The notes beneath the pieces are model-generated. The model was not told the origin of the DNA, did not search any database, and saw nothing but the letters and a program-made list of their open reading frames with translations. From an uncultured Eggerthellaceae bacterium (GTDB taxonomy: Bacteria > Actinomycetota > Coriobacteriia > Coriobacteriales > Eggerthellaceae): a DNA stretch of 38,189 nt. Position 1 is the stretch's first letter; every line of letters begins with the position of its first letter. Where the stretch lies: assembly GCA_934623455.1 (NCBI GenBank), contig CAKTVK010000009.1, positions 1-38,189 of the forward strand. Reading direction: 5' to 3'. Made by a program: the position numbers and the translations under genes. Positions 1 through 8,182 of this stretch are shown piece after piece.

Positions 1-339
1 GGTTACACCATGCTTTTTGTGGATGTTGATTACAAGACGGCTCTTTTGCGTCAAGAGGCGTTTCTTGCAAAGCCCGCCAAAAACCTTGATCCGAGTGACT
101 TTGATTTCGAGCGCTTCCCCCTTGTTTCCCCTGATGAACTGGATGCTTTAGTGATGCCGCTGGTCGCTTTTGACAGCCAAGGGGGTCGCTTGGGTTACGG
201 CGGGGGGAATTACGATCGCTACTTGCCGCAGCTGCGTGAAGACTGCTGGGTGTCGGGTGTTGCTTTTGACGAGCAGTGCGTCCCGCGTGTTCCTCGCGCA
301 GGGTTTGACTTGGCAATTCCCCAGGTCATTCACGCGTAG
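1..339 (+). CDS. 5-formyltetrahydrofolate cyclo-ligase family protein (3' part)
   Basis: The reading frame is open from the first base, so only the C-terminal part (about 112 residues) is in the window. It carries the family signature GGRLGYGGGNYDR followed by a conserved tail with VAFDEQ and a P.E/D-type end (FDLAIPQVIHA). Known members use ATP to convert 5-formyl-THF to 5,10-methenyl-THF in the cytosol, salvaging the storage folate. The true start lies upstream of the window. The next gene is convergent and 89 bp away. The family call is firm from the glycine-rich motif; the gene's neighbours on the 5' side cannot be judged. Confidence 0.9.
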   Translation, partial: GYTMLFVDVDYKTALLRQEAFLAKPAKNLDPSDFDFERFPLVSPDELDALVMPLVAFDSQGGRLGYGGGNYDRYLPQLREDCWVSGVAFDEQCVPRVPRAGFDLAIPQVIHA

Positions 340-428
340 CTGTTGGATTTTGATTCTGCGGCTTGATGGCGACGGCTGGCGGTCGCAACTCGGCGCCTGC
401 GGCTTCCCATGCTTCCCGTATTGTCCGT

Positions 429-1082
429 TTAGAGTGACAGCAGCTGATCGAATTGCGAGATTAGGGCATCGGGGTTGGTTTCGCCGATGTTCCCGTTCGT
501 GCCGTATCCGTATTCAACCGCTACCGCGAATGCGCCTGTTACTTGCGCCACGCGGACATCGCCCGCGGAGTCTCCCACGTAGGCGGTTTCGTGCGCTGTA
601 ACACCCAGTTCTTTCATGGTGTTCAGCAGGCCTTGTGGGTTAGGTTTGCGCGGATAATCAGGGCTTTCTCCGTGAACGGCATCGAAGATTCCCGGAAAAA
701 AATGGTTGATGGTCATCTTGGCGTCTTCATCGCGCTTGTTTGAGAGCACCGCTAGTTTTGCGCCTTGGGCTTTCAGCGCTGTCAGTGTTTCTTTGACGTG
801 CGGATAGAGCTTGGTGTGTTCCAGACCGTGTTCGGCAAACGTGCCATACCAAGTGCGATAGACTTCCTTCCCTTTTTCTTCGGGCAGCTCTTGTCCCAGT
901 TCTTCCTGCAAAAGCACTACGATGCCGCCGCGTTGAAAGCAGTCCAGTATTTCCTGGCGCGTGTAAGTGCGCTTACTTCCCATTTGGGCTAATGTCGTGT
1001 TAGTCACGGCAACGAAATCATCCATGGTGTCAAGCAGCGTGCCGTCTAGGTCGAAAACATATGCGTCAAATCGCGGTGACAT
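429..1082 (-). CDS. HAD-family phosphatase (phosphoglycolate phosphatase-like)
   Basis: A 217-residue HAD hydrolase. Motif I is FDLDGTLLDT (residues about 10-19, nucleophile Asp and acid/base Asp), motif II is the Ser of VLSNKR, motif III is the Lys of RKPNP, and motif IV is GDSAGD. The cap is the helical C1 type between motif I and II, as in Gph/PpaX proteins, and the length fits that group. The start ATG is preceded by AGAAAGG six bases upstream. Substrate cannot be read from sequence; 2-phosphoglycolate or pyrophosphate are the usual guesses. It stands alone, convergent with the cyclo-ligase and divergent from the tRNA gene. Confidence 0.85.
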   Translation of the reverse strand: MSPRFDAYVFDLDGTLLDTMDDFVAVTNTTLAQMGSKRTYTRQEILDCFQRGGIVVLLQEELGQELPEEKGKEVYRTWYGTFAEHGLEHTKLYPHVKETLTALKAQGAKLAVLSNKRDEDAKMTINHFFPGIFDAVHGESPDYPRKPNPQGLLNTMKELGVTAHETAYVGDSAGDVRVAQVTGAFAVAVEYGYGTNGNIGETNPDALISQFDQLLSL

Positions 1083-1160
1083 GAAGTGCCTTTCTTTCTA
1101 ATTTCGCGCAAGAGTAAAACGTCATGGTACAATAACAAAGTTCGCTTTCGCGAGCAAGTT

Positions 1161-1236
1161 GCCTCCGTAGCTCAGGGGATAGAGCGTCGGTTTCCTAAAC
1201 CGTGCGTCGGATGTTCGAATCATCTCGGGGGCACCA
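1161..1236 (+). tRNA. tRNA-Arg (anticodon CCU)
   Basis: Cloverleaf read by eye: acceptor GCCTCCG pairs with CGGGGGC (one G-T wobble); D stem GCTC/GAGC; anticodon stem TCGGT/ACCGT with a T-T mismatch at its outer pair; anticodon loop TTCCTAA giving CCU, which decodes AGG; T arm GGATG-TTCGAAT-CATCT. Discriminator A and a genomically encoded CCA follow. It is a single tRNA, followed by a hairpin that looks like its terminator. Confidence 0.95.
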
Positions 1237-1245
1237 TGAAAAAGC

Positions 1246-1284
1246 CAGGTCAGAGCGGTATTCGCCCTGACCTGTTTCTTTTCT
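1246..1284 (+). terminator. Rho-independent terminator after tRNA-Arg
   Basis: An 8-bp perfect stem CAGGTCAG/CTGACCTG with a further GCG/CGC inner pairing is followed by the T-rich run TTTCTTTTC. It starts ten bases after the encoded CCA, so it most likely ends the tRNA transcript. Confidence 0.8.
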
Positions 1285-1477
1285 CGGACTTCTGGGGGCA
1301 GGAAAAGCGGGATAAAAGGGTGGAGATGTGCACCACTTAACACCCCCTCTTGCAGGGCGACGACCGGTCATTCGCCCGTGCGGTTGTCGCTGTTCCGCGT
1401 TCGTGAGCAGCGCAGCAAATCCGGTTGGCTTTCATGCGGGCTGCACCCGTTCGCGCTACTGCATTGCACGCGGCGTG

Positions 1478-2020
1478 CTACTTGATGGAGGCACCCAGCT
1501 TACGGCATTCTTCGATTGCGGGCTTGCCGTTAACAGCGCCTTTTTCGTAGCTGTTATTGCACAGAACAATGCCCAGAATTTCCTGGTGAGAGTAATTCAT
1601 GGCAATCTCAAAGCTTTTCACCAGGCCATCGGCAGTGGTGATGTCTTTGTCCTCGAACGGCATGAGCAGTGCGGTGCGTTTCATGGCAAACTTGCGTCCG
1701 CCTATGGCGCAGAACTGGCGATCCATGAATGCTTTCACTTGCGCGGGGTAGCTGTAGTAATAAAGCGGAAACGCGTAAACAACGGTGTCCGCCCATTCCA
1801 GGTCGCCGTAGAAGTTTTGCATGTCATCCTTTTGGCAGCACTCGCCACCATGGGTGAAGCAATATTCGCAGCCCAAGCAGCCGTTTATTTTCGCGTTGCC
1901 TACGTGGGCTACACGAATTTCGTTACCCGCTTCACGTGCGCCTTCGATAAACGCGTCTGCCATTATTTGGCTGTTTCCGTCTTTTCGGGGACTGCCGTGC
2001 ACTACCAAGATGTTTGCCAT
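1478..2020 (-). CDS. flavodoxin-fold NADPH-dependent FMN reductase / iron-sulfur flavoprotein-like
   Basis: A 180-residue protein. The N-terminal VHGSPRKDGNS is the phosphate-binding loop for FMN in the NADPH-dependent FMN reductase / flavodoxin_2 superfamily. It is followed by NGCLGCEYCFTHGGECCQKDD, a compact Cys cluster (C-x2-C-x2-C then CC) as in iron-sulfur flavoproteins, and AFPLYYYSYPAQVKAFMDR, the usual second flavin-contact region. The protein probably shuttles electrons from NAD(P)H to a quinone or other acceptor in the cytosol. I chose the ATG at 2020 because GAGAGG lies about eight bases upstream; an in-frame TTG six codons earlier is before that ribosome site. The substrate is unknown. 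Confidence 0.85.
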   Translation of the reverse strand: MANILVVHGSPRKDGNSQIMADAFIEGAREAGNEIRVAHVGNAKINGCLGCEYCFTHGGECCQKDDMQNFYGDLEWADTVVYAFPLYYYSYPAQVKAFMDRQFCAIGGRKFAMKRTALLMPFEDKDITTADGLVKSFEIAMNYSHQEILGIVLCNNSYEKGAVNGKPAIEECRKLGASIK

Positions 2021-2191
2021 GATGAGTTCCTCTCTCAAAAGATTATCGCTGACAAGCGCTCATGATGCTTCTATTTTTGTAGCTGGCAAGGTTCAGCTAT
2101 CGGCGTACGTTTTACTTCCTGCCCACTTTGACCCGCTCAGTCGAAAGGAACTTGATTTCTTTCGCTATCCGACTGCAGGTCAAAGGCTCTT

Positions 2192-2632
2192 TTACGATAG
2201 GCGCGCGCCTACTTCTTTTGCAGCGGCTGCTTTGTCGAAATTGCCGCCGGTGGCAGCAGTAAGAGCGCCCATGACTTTGCCCATGTCCTTTTTGGACGAG
2301 GCACCCAACTCGGCAATCTTCTCTTCGATGAGGGCGATCAGCGCATCGCCCGACAGCTGCTGGGGCAGATATTCTTCCAAAACAGTAACTTGAGCAGCAA
2401 GTTTTTCGGTGCGCTCTTGGTCGGAACCCTTTTTGGAATCTTCCAGCGTTTCCTTTGTTTGCTTGATAACGCGCTTGAGCATGGCGTCTACGTCGGCTTC
2501 GGTTATCTCGCGGCGCTCGTTTACCTCGATGCTTTTGATTTCGGTTTTCACCATGCGCAGAATGTCTCGGCGCAGGCTGTCCTTTGCGCGCATTGCGTTT
2601 TTGATCTCTTCGTCAAGGGCTGCATACTCCAT
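2192..2632 (-). CDS. GatB/YqeY domain-containing protein
   Basis: A 146-residue protein matching the stand-alone YqeY family: an N-terminal helical part with AMRAKDSLRRDILRMVKTEIK, then VLEEYLPQQLS, and a C-terminal GKVMGALTAATGG..D..A domain, which corresponds to the tRNA-binding tail of GatB. Free-standing YqeY proteins are thought to touch tRNA or amidotransferase function, but their exact role is not settled. The start ATG is preceded by AAAGGAG seven bases upstream. It is transcribed in the same direction as the flavoprotein downstream, 170 bp away, so co-transcription is possible but not shown. Confidence 0.9.
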   Translation of the reverse strand: MEYAALDEEIKNAMRAKDSLRRDILRMVKTEIKSIEVNERREITEADVDAMLKRVIKQTKETLEDSKKGSDQERTEKLAAQVTVLEEYLPQQLSGDALIALIEEKIAELGASSKKDMGKVMGALTAATGGNFDKAAAAKEVGARLS

Positions 2633-2950
2633 AAATGTCTCCTTTCGCTGCCTTTTCGTGATGCTATTATCGCACTTGCGGGGAGCACGTGTTTCCCAGA
2701 CCTGCATGTTTATACAGGTTTTCATCTTTTGGGTTTCTTTGCGGGTGCGGTTTTTCTTGTTGGCTGCCTGCTGTTCTGTTTGGTACATACCGTTGATTCG
2801 CGCTCGTCAATCTGGCATCTTTGTTGCAGCAATATCTTAGAATGCCTGTACGGCTTGGTTTGCACTCGGTGTCGTTGAGTTAGAAGCACGCATCGTGGAT
2901 TTAAGCTCGTCAATTGAGTCATTGTTGCTCTTTTTGAGGCTTTGAAAACT

Positions 2951-3232
2951 AAAATAGGAGGAAATCAAAATAATTTTGATTTCCTCCTATTTTTAATATG
3001 CGATACTTGAGCAAAATAGGAGATTTTGGCAAAAAATTAAAATTTCTCCTATTATTTCTTTCAATTATCAAATGAAATTGCTTGTTTTGACTCATTTTGC
3101 ACTGTGTGCTGTCTAAATCCAGGTTAAATAATAGGAGGAAAATTAAAAATTTTCGTTTTTCTCCTATTTTATCAAAGAGGACCGTGCTATAAATAGGAGA
3201 AATATAGAAAAAATACGATTTTCTCCTATTTT
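2951..3232. repeat. 31-bp lattice of inverted octamers AATAGGAG / CTCCTATT (four 39-bp palindromes)
   Basis: Eight octamers alternate in orientation: AATAGGAG begins at 2953, 3015, 3130 and 3192; CTCCTATT begins at 2984, 3046, 3161 and 3223. Every step inside the two blocks of four is exactly 31 bp, and the blocks are separated by 84 bp. Each pair makes a 39-bp inverted repeat; the first (2951-2993) is a perfect 20-bp stem with a 3-base loop. The region is much more AT-rich than its neighbours. It ends about 30 bp before the start codon of the orphan gene at 3263, so it may be its operator array, a set of RNA hairpins in its leader, or a recognition site for its product. Confidence 0.9.
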
Positions 3233-3262
3233 AGACGAAAGCAAAGGATAGGGGGGTGTGCA

Positions 3263-4069
3263 ATGTTGCAGGATGAGGTCAAATCAGAGCTGGCCGAGCT
3301 AAACGATGCAATTGAGTGGGCACAAAAGGGACTTAGCAAGGTGCCCGAGGGTTCTTTGCTTGTTGATAAGGCAAAGGGCAATAATCGCTATTATTGGCGC
3401 AAGACGGCTGCGGACAAAAAAGGTGTTTACCTGGGCAGAGACGACCAGGAGCAAATTCGCGCTCTTGCGCAAAAGGATTATGAGGTCCGTTTGCTTAAAT
3501 CTGCTGAAAAGGAAAAAGCTTTGCTTGAGCGAATTCAAGTACGCTGCGATAAGGGTGAATTATTGGGATCACGGGTTCTTTCCTTGGTTTACGAAAACCT
3601 GTCTGATGCTCGAAAAGAGCTGGTGGAGCCTTATATTTTGTCAAACGACGAGTATGCTCGACGCTGGCAGCTTGAAGAGTATGCAGGTAATTCACATCCG
3701 TTTGGATCGTATTCGCTATTCACGCGCGGTGGCGTGCGGGTGCGCTCGAAATCCGAAGTGCTTATCGCTGACGCTCTAGAGGCGGCGGGCGTGCCGTATA
3801 AATACGAGCGCCCTCTCAACCTGGGAGGATACAATCCCGTCTATCCTGACTTTACGGTATTGAACAAGCGTACTCGCGCAGAATATTATTGGGAGCATTT
3901 TGGGGGCATGGATGATGCTGAGTACCGAGAGGGCATGGTGCACAAGCTAAACAGTTATGCGTTGGCTGGCATATTTCCCGGTGAGCAGCTTTTGGCTACT
4001 TACGAGACATCGGAAACGCCCTTGGATACACGCGTTATCAGGGTACTTATTGAAAAATACTTGCTTTAG
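3263..4069 (+). CDS. orphan protein with a PD-(D/E)XK-nuclease-like C-terminal domain
   Basis: A 268-residue protein I cannot assign to a named function. Residues 1-30 and 65-95 are strongly helical and charged, possibly coiled coil. The C-terminal third looks like a PD-(D/E)XK nuclease fold: RSKSE(165)VLIADAL, then YPD(196)FTV, then YYWE(211)HFG, matching the E...D...E-x spacing of that superfamily, although the usual Lys after the last acid is replaced by His. It stands alone between convergent or divergent housekeeping genes and is preceded by a private lattice of inverted octamers ending about 30 bp upstream. The ribosome site is poor (GATAGGGGGG, about seven bases upstream). A defence, mobile-element or autoregulated function is possible but unproven. 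Confidence 0.7.
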   Translation: MLQDEVKSELAELNDAIEWAQKGLSKVPEGSLLVDKAKGNNRYYWRKTAADKKGVYLGRDDQEQIRALAQKDYEVRLLKSAEKEKALLERIQVRCDKGELLGSRVLSLVYENLSDARKELVEPYILSNDEYARRWQLEEYAGNSHPFGSYSLFTRGGVRVRSKSEVLIADALEAAGVPYKYERPLNLGGYNPVYPDFTVLNKRTRAEYYWEHFGGMDDAEYREGMVHKLNSYALAGIFPGEQLLATYETSETPLDTRVIRVLIEKYLL

Positions 4070-4116
4070 TAAAAGCTTCTTTTTGACTTCTTGGCCGCAA
4101 TCGGCATTCCATAAAG

Positions 4117-4164
4117 AAAGCGCCCGCTGATTGCATGGGAGCAGACAAGCGGGCGCTTTTGTGC
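4117..4164. terminator. bidirectional terminator between convergent genes
   Basis: A 12-bp perfect stem AAAGCGCCCGCT/AGCGGGCGCTTT encloses a 20-base loop and is followed by T-rich sequence on both strands (TTTT on plus, TTTCTTTAT on minus). It sits between the orphan gene ending at 4069 and cytX ending at 4183, so it can serve both. Confidence 0.85.
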
Positions 4165-4182
4165 TTGGTGGCGGAAGTTCGG

Positions 4183-5385
4183 CTATTTGTTGGCAGCAGC
4201 TTTGCGCGCAATGAATCCAACTGCGCAGGTTGCAGCAAACACGATAATCATAACGGGGAATGTGCTTCCCAGTGGTGTATCGATAACCATGAACTGGCGA
4301 TATAAAATGAAGCCGCAAACCCAAATAATCAGATTTGGCCAGTTGAAGCTTGTGGCCATATCATCGCGCTTCAACACGAAGTAGTTCGCAATGATGACAG
4401 CGATCATGGGGGCAAACACGCTGCCGATCAGGTACAAGAAGTCCGTGATGTCAGCAAGGGGCAGGGTGATGGCGCCAATGGTGCCCAGGGCCGTTACGAT
4501 AAGCGCCACAATCTTCCCAGGGACTTTTTTGCCGAACGGCGTGCCGATGGACTCCGATGAAACGCCGGCGCTGTTTGCGTCCAAGAACGTTGTGGTTACC
4601 GTTGAGAAGATGATGATGATAAGGCCCGCAGCGCCCATGCCCGTTTTCAGCATGATCTGCGCGATGTCGGACTCGCCTGTGAAGATTGCCATTGACATGC
4701 CAATGGCGTACATCCAGCAGCTGACCAGTCCGTATACAATCGAGCTTGCAGCGGTGGCGGCAACGGGCTTTGCTGCGGTGCGCGTGTAATCGCTTACCAG
4801 CGGCAGCCATGAAAGGGGCATGGCAACGGCAAGTTCAACAGCCGCGCCAAACGTCAGACCGTCGTTTTCCACGCCCAGCGGCACCGCGCCGCTAAACGCG
4901 CTCACGCACAGCACTAGCGTAAGAATGAACAGCGCAAGCACGGCAACAATGTTGATTTTCTCCAGATTGCGAATGCCAATCAGAATCCATGCAGCAATCA
5001 ACACGCCAATAACTAGGCACCATATCCATGCGCCGCAATCGAAAAGCGTGCTGGCGGAAAGCGCGCCGTCATAAATCATGATGCCGGTCCAGCCTACCAG
5101 CTGCAAAACGTTAAGCGTGGCGAACAGCACGGCGCCCTTTTGGCCAAAGCTCATGGCCGCTGTTTCCATGGAGCTACGCTGCGTCTTTGCGCCGATAAGC
5201 CCCGCAAGGAAAAGCAGCAGGCAGCCGATGATGTGGCCCACAACAATTGCAGCCAAGCCGGTGGAAAAGCCCAGGCTGGCGAAGTAGGTGCCGGTCAGAA
5301 TTTCGGCAAGCGAAACGCCCGCGCCGAACCATATCAGGCTGTTTTCGAGCACAGTTGTCCCGCGCGTTTCAGATGAAGTAGTCAT
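4183..5385 (-). CDS. cytX: CytX-type hydroxymethylpyrimidine/cytosine permease (NCS1 family)
   Basis: A 400-residue integral membrane protein with about 12 hydrophobic segments. The N-terminal ENSLIWFGAGVSLAEILTG and the following SMETAAMSFGQKG and VGWTGIMIYDG regions are typical of the NCS1 purine/pyrimidine permeases, in the branch named CytX. CytX is linked to uptake of hydroxymethylpyrimidine (HMP), a thiamin precursor. Its position as last gene of thiM-thiE-thiD-cytX behind a TPP riboswitch supports that substrate, because imported HMP would feed directly into ThiD. The start ATG has AAGGGG six bases upstream; 40 bp separate it from the thiD stop. A terminator follows. A cytosine substrate cannot be excluded from sequence. 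Confidence 0.88.
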   Translation of the reverse strand: MTTSSETRGTTVLENSLIWFGAGVSLAEILTGTYFASLGFSTGLAAIVVGHIIGCLLLFLAGLIGAKTQRSSMETAAMSFGQKGAVLFATLNVLQLVGWTGIMIYDGALSASTLFDCGAWIWCLVIGVLIAAWILIGIRNLEKINIVAVLALFILTLVLCVSAFSGAVPLGVENDGLTFGAAVELAVAMPLSWLPLVSDYTRTAAKPVAATAASSIVYGLVSCWMYAIGMSMAIFTGESDIAQIMLKTGMGAAGLIIIIFSTVTTTFLDANSAGVSSESIGTPFGKKVPGKIVALIVTALGTIGAITLPLADITDFLYLIGSVFAPMIAVIIANYFVLKRDDMATSFNWPNLIIWVCGFILYRQFMVIDTPLGSTFPVMIIVFAATCAVGFIARKAAANK

Positions 5386-5425
5386 AGGTTCCCCTTATTT
5401 ATTTGTTGTTTTGCTCGTTCGCGGC

Positions 5426-6250
5426 TTACGCGAAATAGCTCGCAGAATTATTCGATAACGTGAAAGCGTGGTTCATGGGACCGCTTCCTGCACCCAGGTC
5501 CAGCATGGCGCCCAGCGCGCCGCTGATGTATTCCTTTGCGCGGAAAACTGCCTGTTCAAGCGAGTATCCCTTAGCAAGATTGCTGGCAATTGCGCTGGAA
5601 AGCGTGCAGCCCGTTCCGTGAGTGTTTGGGTTGTCGATGCGTTTCCCCTCGAACCAGCGACCCGCGCCCGCGCCGTTGTTGGCGGCGGGGTCAAACAGGT
5701 AGTCGTTCGCGTCGTTTAGGTTGTGTCCGCCTTTGCAGAGCACGGCGCATCCGTATTGTTGCGCAATGGCGCGCGCGGCGGCCTCCATGTCGGCCTCGCT
5801 TTTCACGGATGCGCCCGTGAGCTCTTCGGTCTCAGGGATGTTGGGGGTTATCACGCACGCCAGGGGAAGTAGTCGTGCTTTAAGCGTTTCAATGGCATCG
5901 TCGCAGATGAGCTTCGCGCCGCTTGTGGCCACCATCACGGGATCAACCACAATGTTGCGCGCCTGATAGTGCTCCAGGCTGTTGGCAATCGTCTCGATCA
6001 GCGCACTGGTACTCACCATGCCAATCTTCACGGCATCGGGGAAGATGTCGGTGAAAACAGCGTCGATTTGCTGCTGAAGAAATTCAGGGGTTACGTCCAA
6101 AATGCCTGTTACGCCGGTGGTGTTCTGCGCGGTCAGCGCGGTAATTGCGCTGGTTGCGAACACGCCATTCATGGTCATCGTTTTGATATCGGCCTGAATT
6201 CCGGCGCCTCCGCTGGAGTCTGATCCAGCGATTGTCAATGCGGTTTTCAT
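5426..6250 (-). CDS. thiD: hydroxymethylpyrimidine/phosphomethylpyrimidine kinase ThiD
   Basis: A 274-residue ribokinase-fold enzyme that phosphorylates HMP to HMP-P and then HMP-PP using ATP. The substrate loop GSDSSGGAGIQADIKT is at residues 7-22; the middle VVDPVMVATSGAKL and the C-terminal anion hole NTHGTGCTLSSAIASNLAKG (catalytic Asp/Thr-Gly-Thr-Gly region) are both intact. The chosen ATG (6250) has AAGGAG a few bases upstream; the frame stays open further upstream but that extension has no family similarity. It lies after thiE with an unusually long 264-bp gap, and 40 bp before cytX. Expression should follow the upstream TPP riboswitch unless the gap holds its own promoter. Confidence 0.95.
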   Translation of the reverse strand: MKTALTIAGSDSSGGAGIQADIKTMTMNGVFATSAITALTAQNTTGVTGILDVTPEFLQQQIDAVFTDIFPDAVKIGMVSTSALIETIANSLEHYQARNIVVDPVMVATSGAKLICDDAIETLKARLLPLACVITPNIPETEELTGASVKSEADMEAAARAIAQQYGCAVLCKGGHNLNDANDYLFDPAANNGAGAGRWFEGKRIDNPNTHGTGCTLSSAIASNLAKGYSLEQAVFRAKEYISGALGAMLDLGAGSGPMNHAFTLSNNSASYFA

Positions 6251-6514
6251 GGTTCTCCTTCCGGTTTCGCATTGTTTCGTAACGCGTCGCGAAGCGGTGC
6301 CCTCGACTCGACGCGGAGTTGATATTCGGTTGCTGCTGGGGCCGTCGGGCAAAAGCGTGCGGCGAAGGCCCCAGCGGGGTCGGTGCTGTTGTCGTTGCTG
6401 GTCGCGTTGGCTGCGGCGGTTGCTGCTGGGCTGGGGCCGTTCGGTCTGCCGCTACTGCCAGCGTGAGCGTGCCGACCGTTGGCAGCCGTCCGCCAATAGC
6501 GGGGCCGACGGCGA

Positions 6515-7342
6515 TTACGCCGTTGCGCCCACGAGCTGCGAAGTGGCTTCTGCCAGGTGCGCTGCTGCTGCGGCGATGTCCTTGTGGGCGAAAATGGCGC
6601 TGATGACCGCCACGCCCACAATGCCAGAACTCGCAAGCTCGGAAACGTTTTCGCAGGTAATGCCACCAATAGCAACAACGGGAATGTTCACGGCGTTGCA
6701 AATGGCGGTAAGTGTCTCGTGGCTTACTTCGGCGGCATCGTCCTTCGAGCTGGTAGGGAAGACCGCGCCCACACCCAGGTAATCGGCTCCATCGCGCTCG
6801 GCCTGCAACGCTTGCTCCACGGTTTGTGCGGAAACGCCCAGGATCTTGTTGGGGCCAATGAGCGCGCGTGCTTCTTGCGCGGACATGTCATCTTGGCCAA
6901 TGTGGATGCCGTCGGCGTTCATGGCAAGCGCAACGTCCACGGCATCGTTTACCACGAACGGCACACCTGCCGTATGGCAGATTTCCTGCAGCGTGGTTGC
7001 TTCGGCAATCATGTCGGTGTGGTCCAAGTGCTTTTCGCGCATCTGGACAAATGTGGTGCCGCCATCAAGGGCAGCGCGTACCTGTTGGCACAGCGCTGCT
7101 TTCTTTTCGGCTTCGGTGGCATTTTCGGCAAGACCCAGCCAGCTGCGGTCAGTTACCGCGTAAACGCGCAGGTCACAAGCAAGTTTTTGCAGGTCAACAG
7201 CACTTGCTACGCTAGACGCGCTGTCTGAGCAGCGGCTTGCGCCCGCTTCGCACCCGCCTGCAGCGTCCGTGCTGCCGTCCGAGCAGCAGTGCGGATCCCT
7301 GGCGCTCGCTTCGCGCCCGCCCGCAACGTTTATCGCACCCAT
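6515..7342 (-). CDS. thiE: thiamine-phosphate synthase ThiE with an N-terminal extension
   Basis: The core (about residues 47-275) is a complete TIM-barrel thiamine-phosphate synthase, which joins HMP-PP and thiazole phosphate to thiamin phosphate. Visible motifs are YAVTDR, GGTTFVQMREKHLD, VNDAVDVALAMNADGIHIGQDD, LGVSAQT, YLGVGAVFPTSSKDD and PVVAIGGI. Before the core come about 45 residues rich in Ala, Ser, Gly, Cys and Asp, unlike the family and possibly a tail of no function. The ATG at 7342 has GAGG nine bases upstream; an earlier in-frame ATG at 7369 would overlap the end of thiM by 14 bp and is a real alternative. Confidence 0.92.
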   Translation of the reverse strand: MGAINVAGGREASARDPHCCSDGSTDAAGGCEAGASRCSDSASSVASAVDLQKLACDLRVYAVTDRSWLGLAENATEAEKKAALCQQVRAALDGGTTFVQMREKHLDHTDMIAEATTLQEICHTAGVPFVVNDAVDVALAMNADGIHIGQDDMSAQEARALIGPNKILGVSAQTVEQALQAERDGADYLGVGAVFPTSSKDDAAEVSHETLTAICNAVNIPVVAIGGITCENVSELASSGIVGVAVISAIFAHKDIAAAAAHLAEATSQLVGATA

Positions 7343-7355
7343 GCTGCTTGCCTCG

Positions 7356-8177
7356 CTAGAACACTTCATAATTCGCTTTCGCCTCGAGCGTTTCGGCGTC
7401 CATGGTGCAAATGGCATCGATGATACGGTTACGATACGTCGCGTTTCCTTCGCCTGGCTGCAGCGCATCCCAAGCAATCTCGCCGGCAACGCCCATGAGC
7501 GCAACGGCTGCAGCGGCTGCCTCGAGCTGCGCGTCGGGGTTAGCTACCAGGTATGCGGTCAGAATGCCGGCAATCTGACAACCCGTTCCGGTGATTTTTT
7601 CCATTTCGGGGCGTCCGTTGCGAATGGCAAAGCAGCGCGTGCCGTCGGTTACCAGATCAATGGGGCCAGTGATGGCAAGGATGCAGCCCAGCTGGGCGGC
7701 ATAGCTTTTTGCGAAAGCCACCTGAGTGGCCAAGTTTTCCTCGGTCACAACGTCGGCTGCGTTAGCGTCAACGCCTTGCGTAGTGGAGCTTCCCAGGGCA
7801 AGTGCCTTGATTTCGCTTGCGTTTCCTTTGATGGCGGTCAGCGGCAGCTCTTCCATGAGCGCGGCTGCGGTAAAGGTGCGTAGCGCGCTGGCACCCGCTC
7901 CCACGGGGTCCAGAAGAATGACGTGTCCCAGTTCAGCGGCGCGTTTGCCCGCCACGTGCATGGCTTCAATGCTGCGGCTGTTCAGCGTGCCGATGTTGAT
8001 GTTCAGACCGCCGCAAATACTGGTGATGTCCGCCACGTCTTCCGGCTCGTCGGACATGATGGGGCTTCCGCCGCAGGCCAAAAGGACGTTGGCTACGTCG
8101 TTGACAGTTACGTAGTTGGTAATGTTGTGCACAAGTGGCACCGATGCGCGAACGCGCTGGAGACAAACTCCAAGCAT
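7356..8177 (-). CDS. thiM: hydroxyethylthiazole kinase ThiM
   Basis: A 273-residue enzyme that phosphorylates hydroxyethylthiazole (THZ) for thiamin salvage. Signatures: VHNITNYVTVNDVANVLLACGGSP near the N-terminus, GGLNINIGTLN, LLDPVGAGAS, IKGNASEI and the catalytic ITGTGCQ near residue 205-215. It is the first gene after the TPP riboswitch, and the ATG lies only a few bases after the conserved 3' end of the aptamer, so the GGAGGGAG that would bind the ribosome is part of the switch. It overlaps or nearly abuts thiE. Together with thiE, thiD and cytX it implies salvage of both thiamin halves; no de novo gene (thiC, thiG) is in this window. Confidence 0.95.
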   Translation of the reverse strand: MLGVCLQRVRASVPLVHNITNYVTVNDVANVLLACGGSPIMSDEPEDVADITSICGGLNINIGTLNSRSIEAMHVAGKRAAELGHVILLDPVGAGASALRTFTAAALMEELPLTAIKGNASEIKALALGSSTTQGVDANAADVVTEENLATQVAFAKSYAAQLGCILAITGPIDLVTDGTRCFAIRNGRPEMEKITGTGCQIAGILTAYLVANPDAQLEAAAAAVALMGVAGEIAWDALQPGEGNATYRNRIIDAICTMDAETLEAKANYEVF

Positions 8178-8182
8178 GATTT

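Noticed and set aside
1328..2065. Long plus-strand open frame opposite the flavoprotein gene
   Set aside because: It is the shadow of a convincing minus-strand gene with a clear flavodoxin fold.
3095..3106. A TTTTGCACTGTG sequence in the gap of the 31-bp lattice, like the 14.5-kb motif
   Set aside because: Only one half-site and not phased with anything; probably chance.
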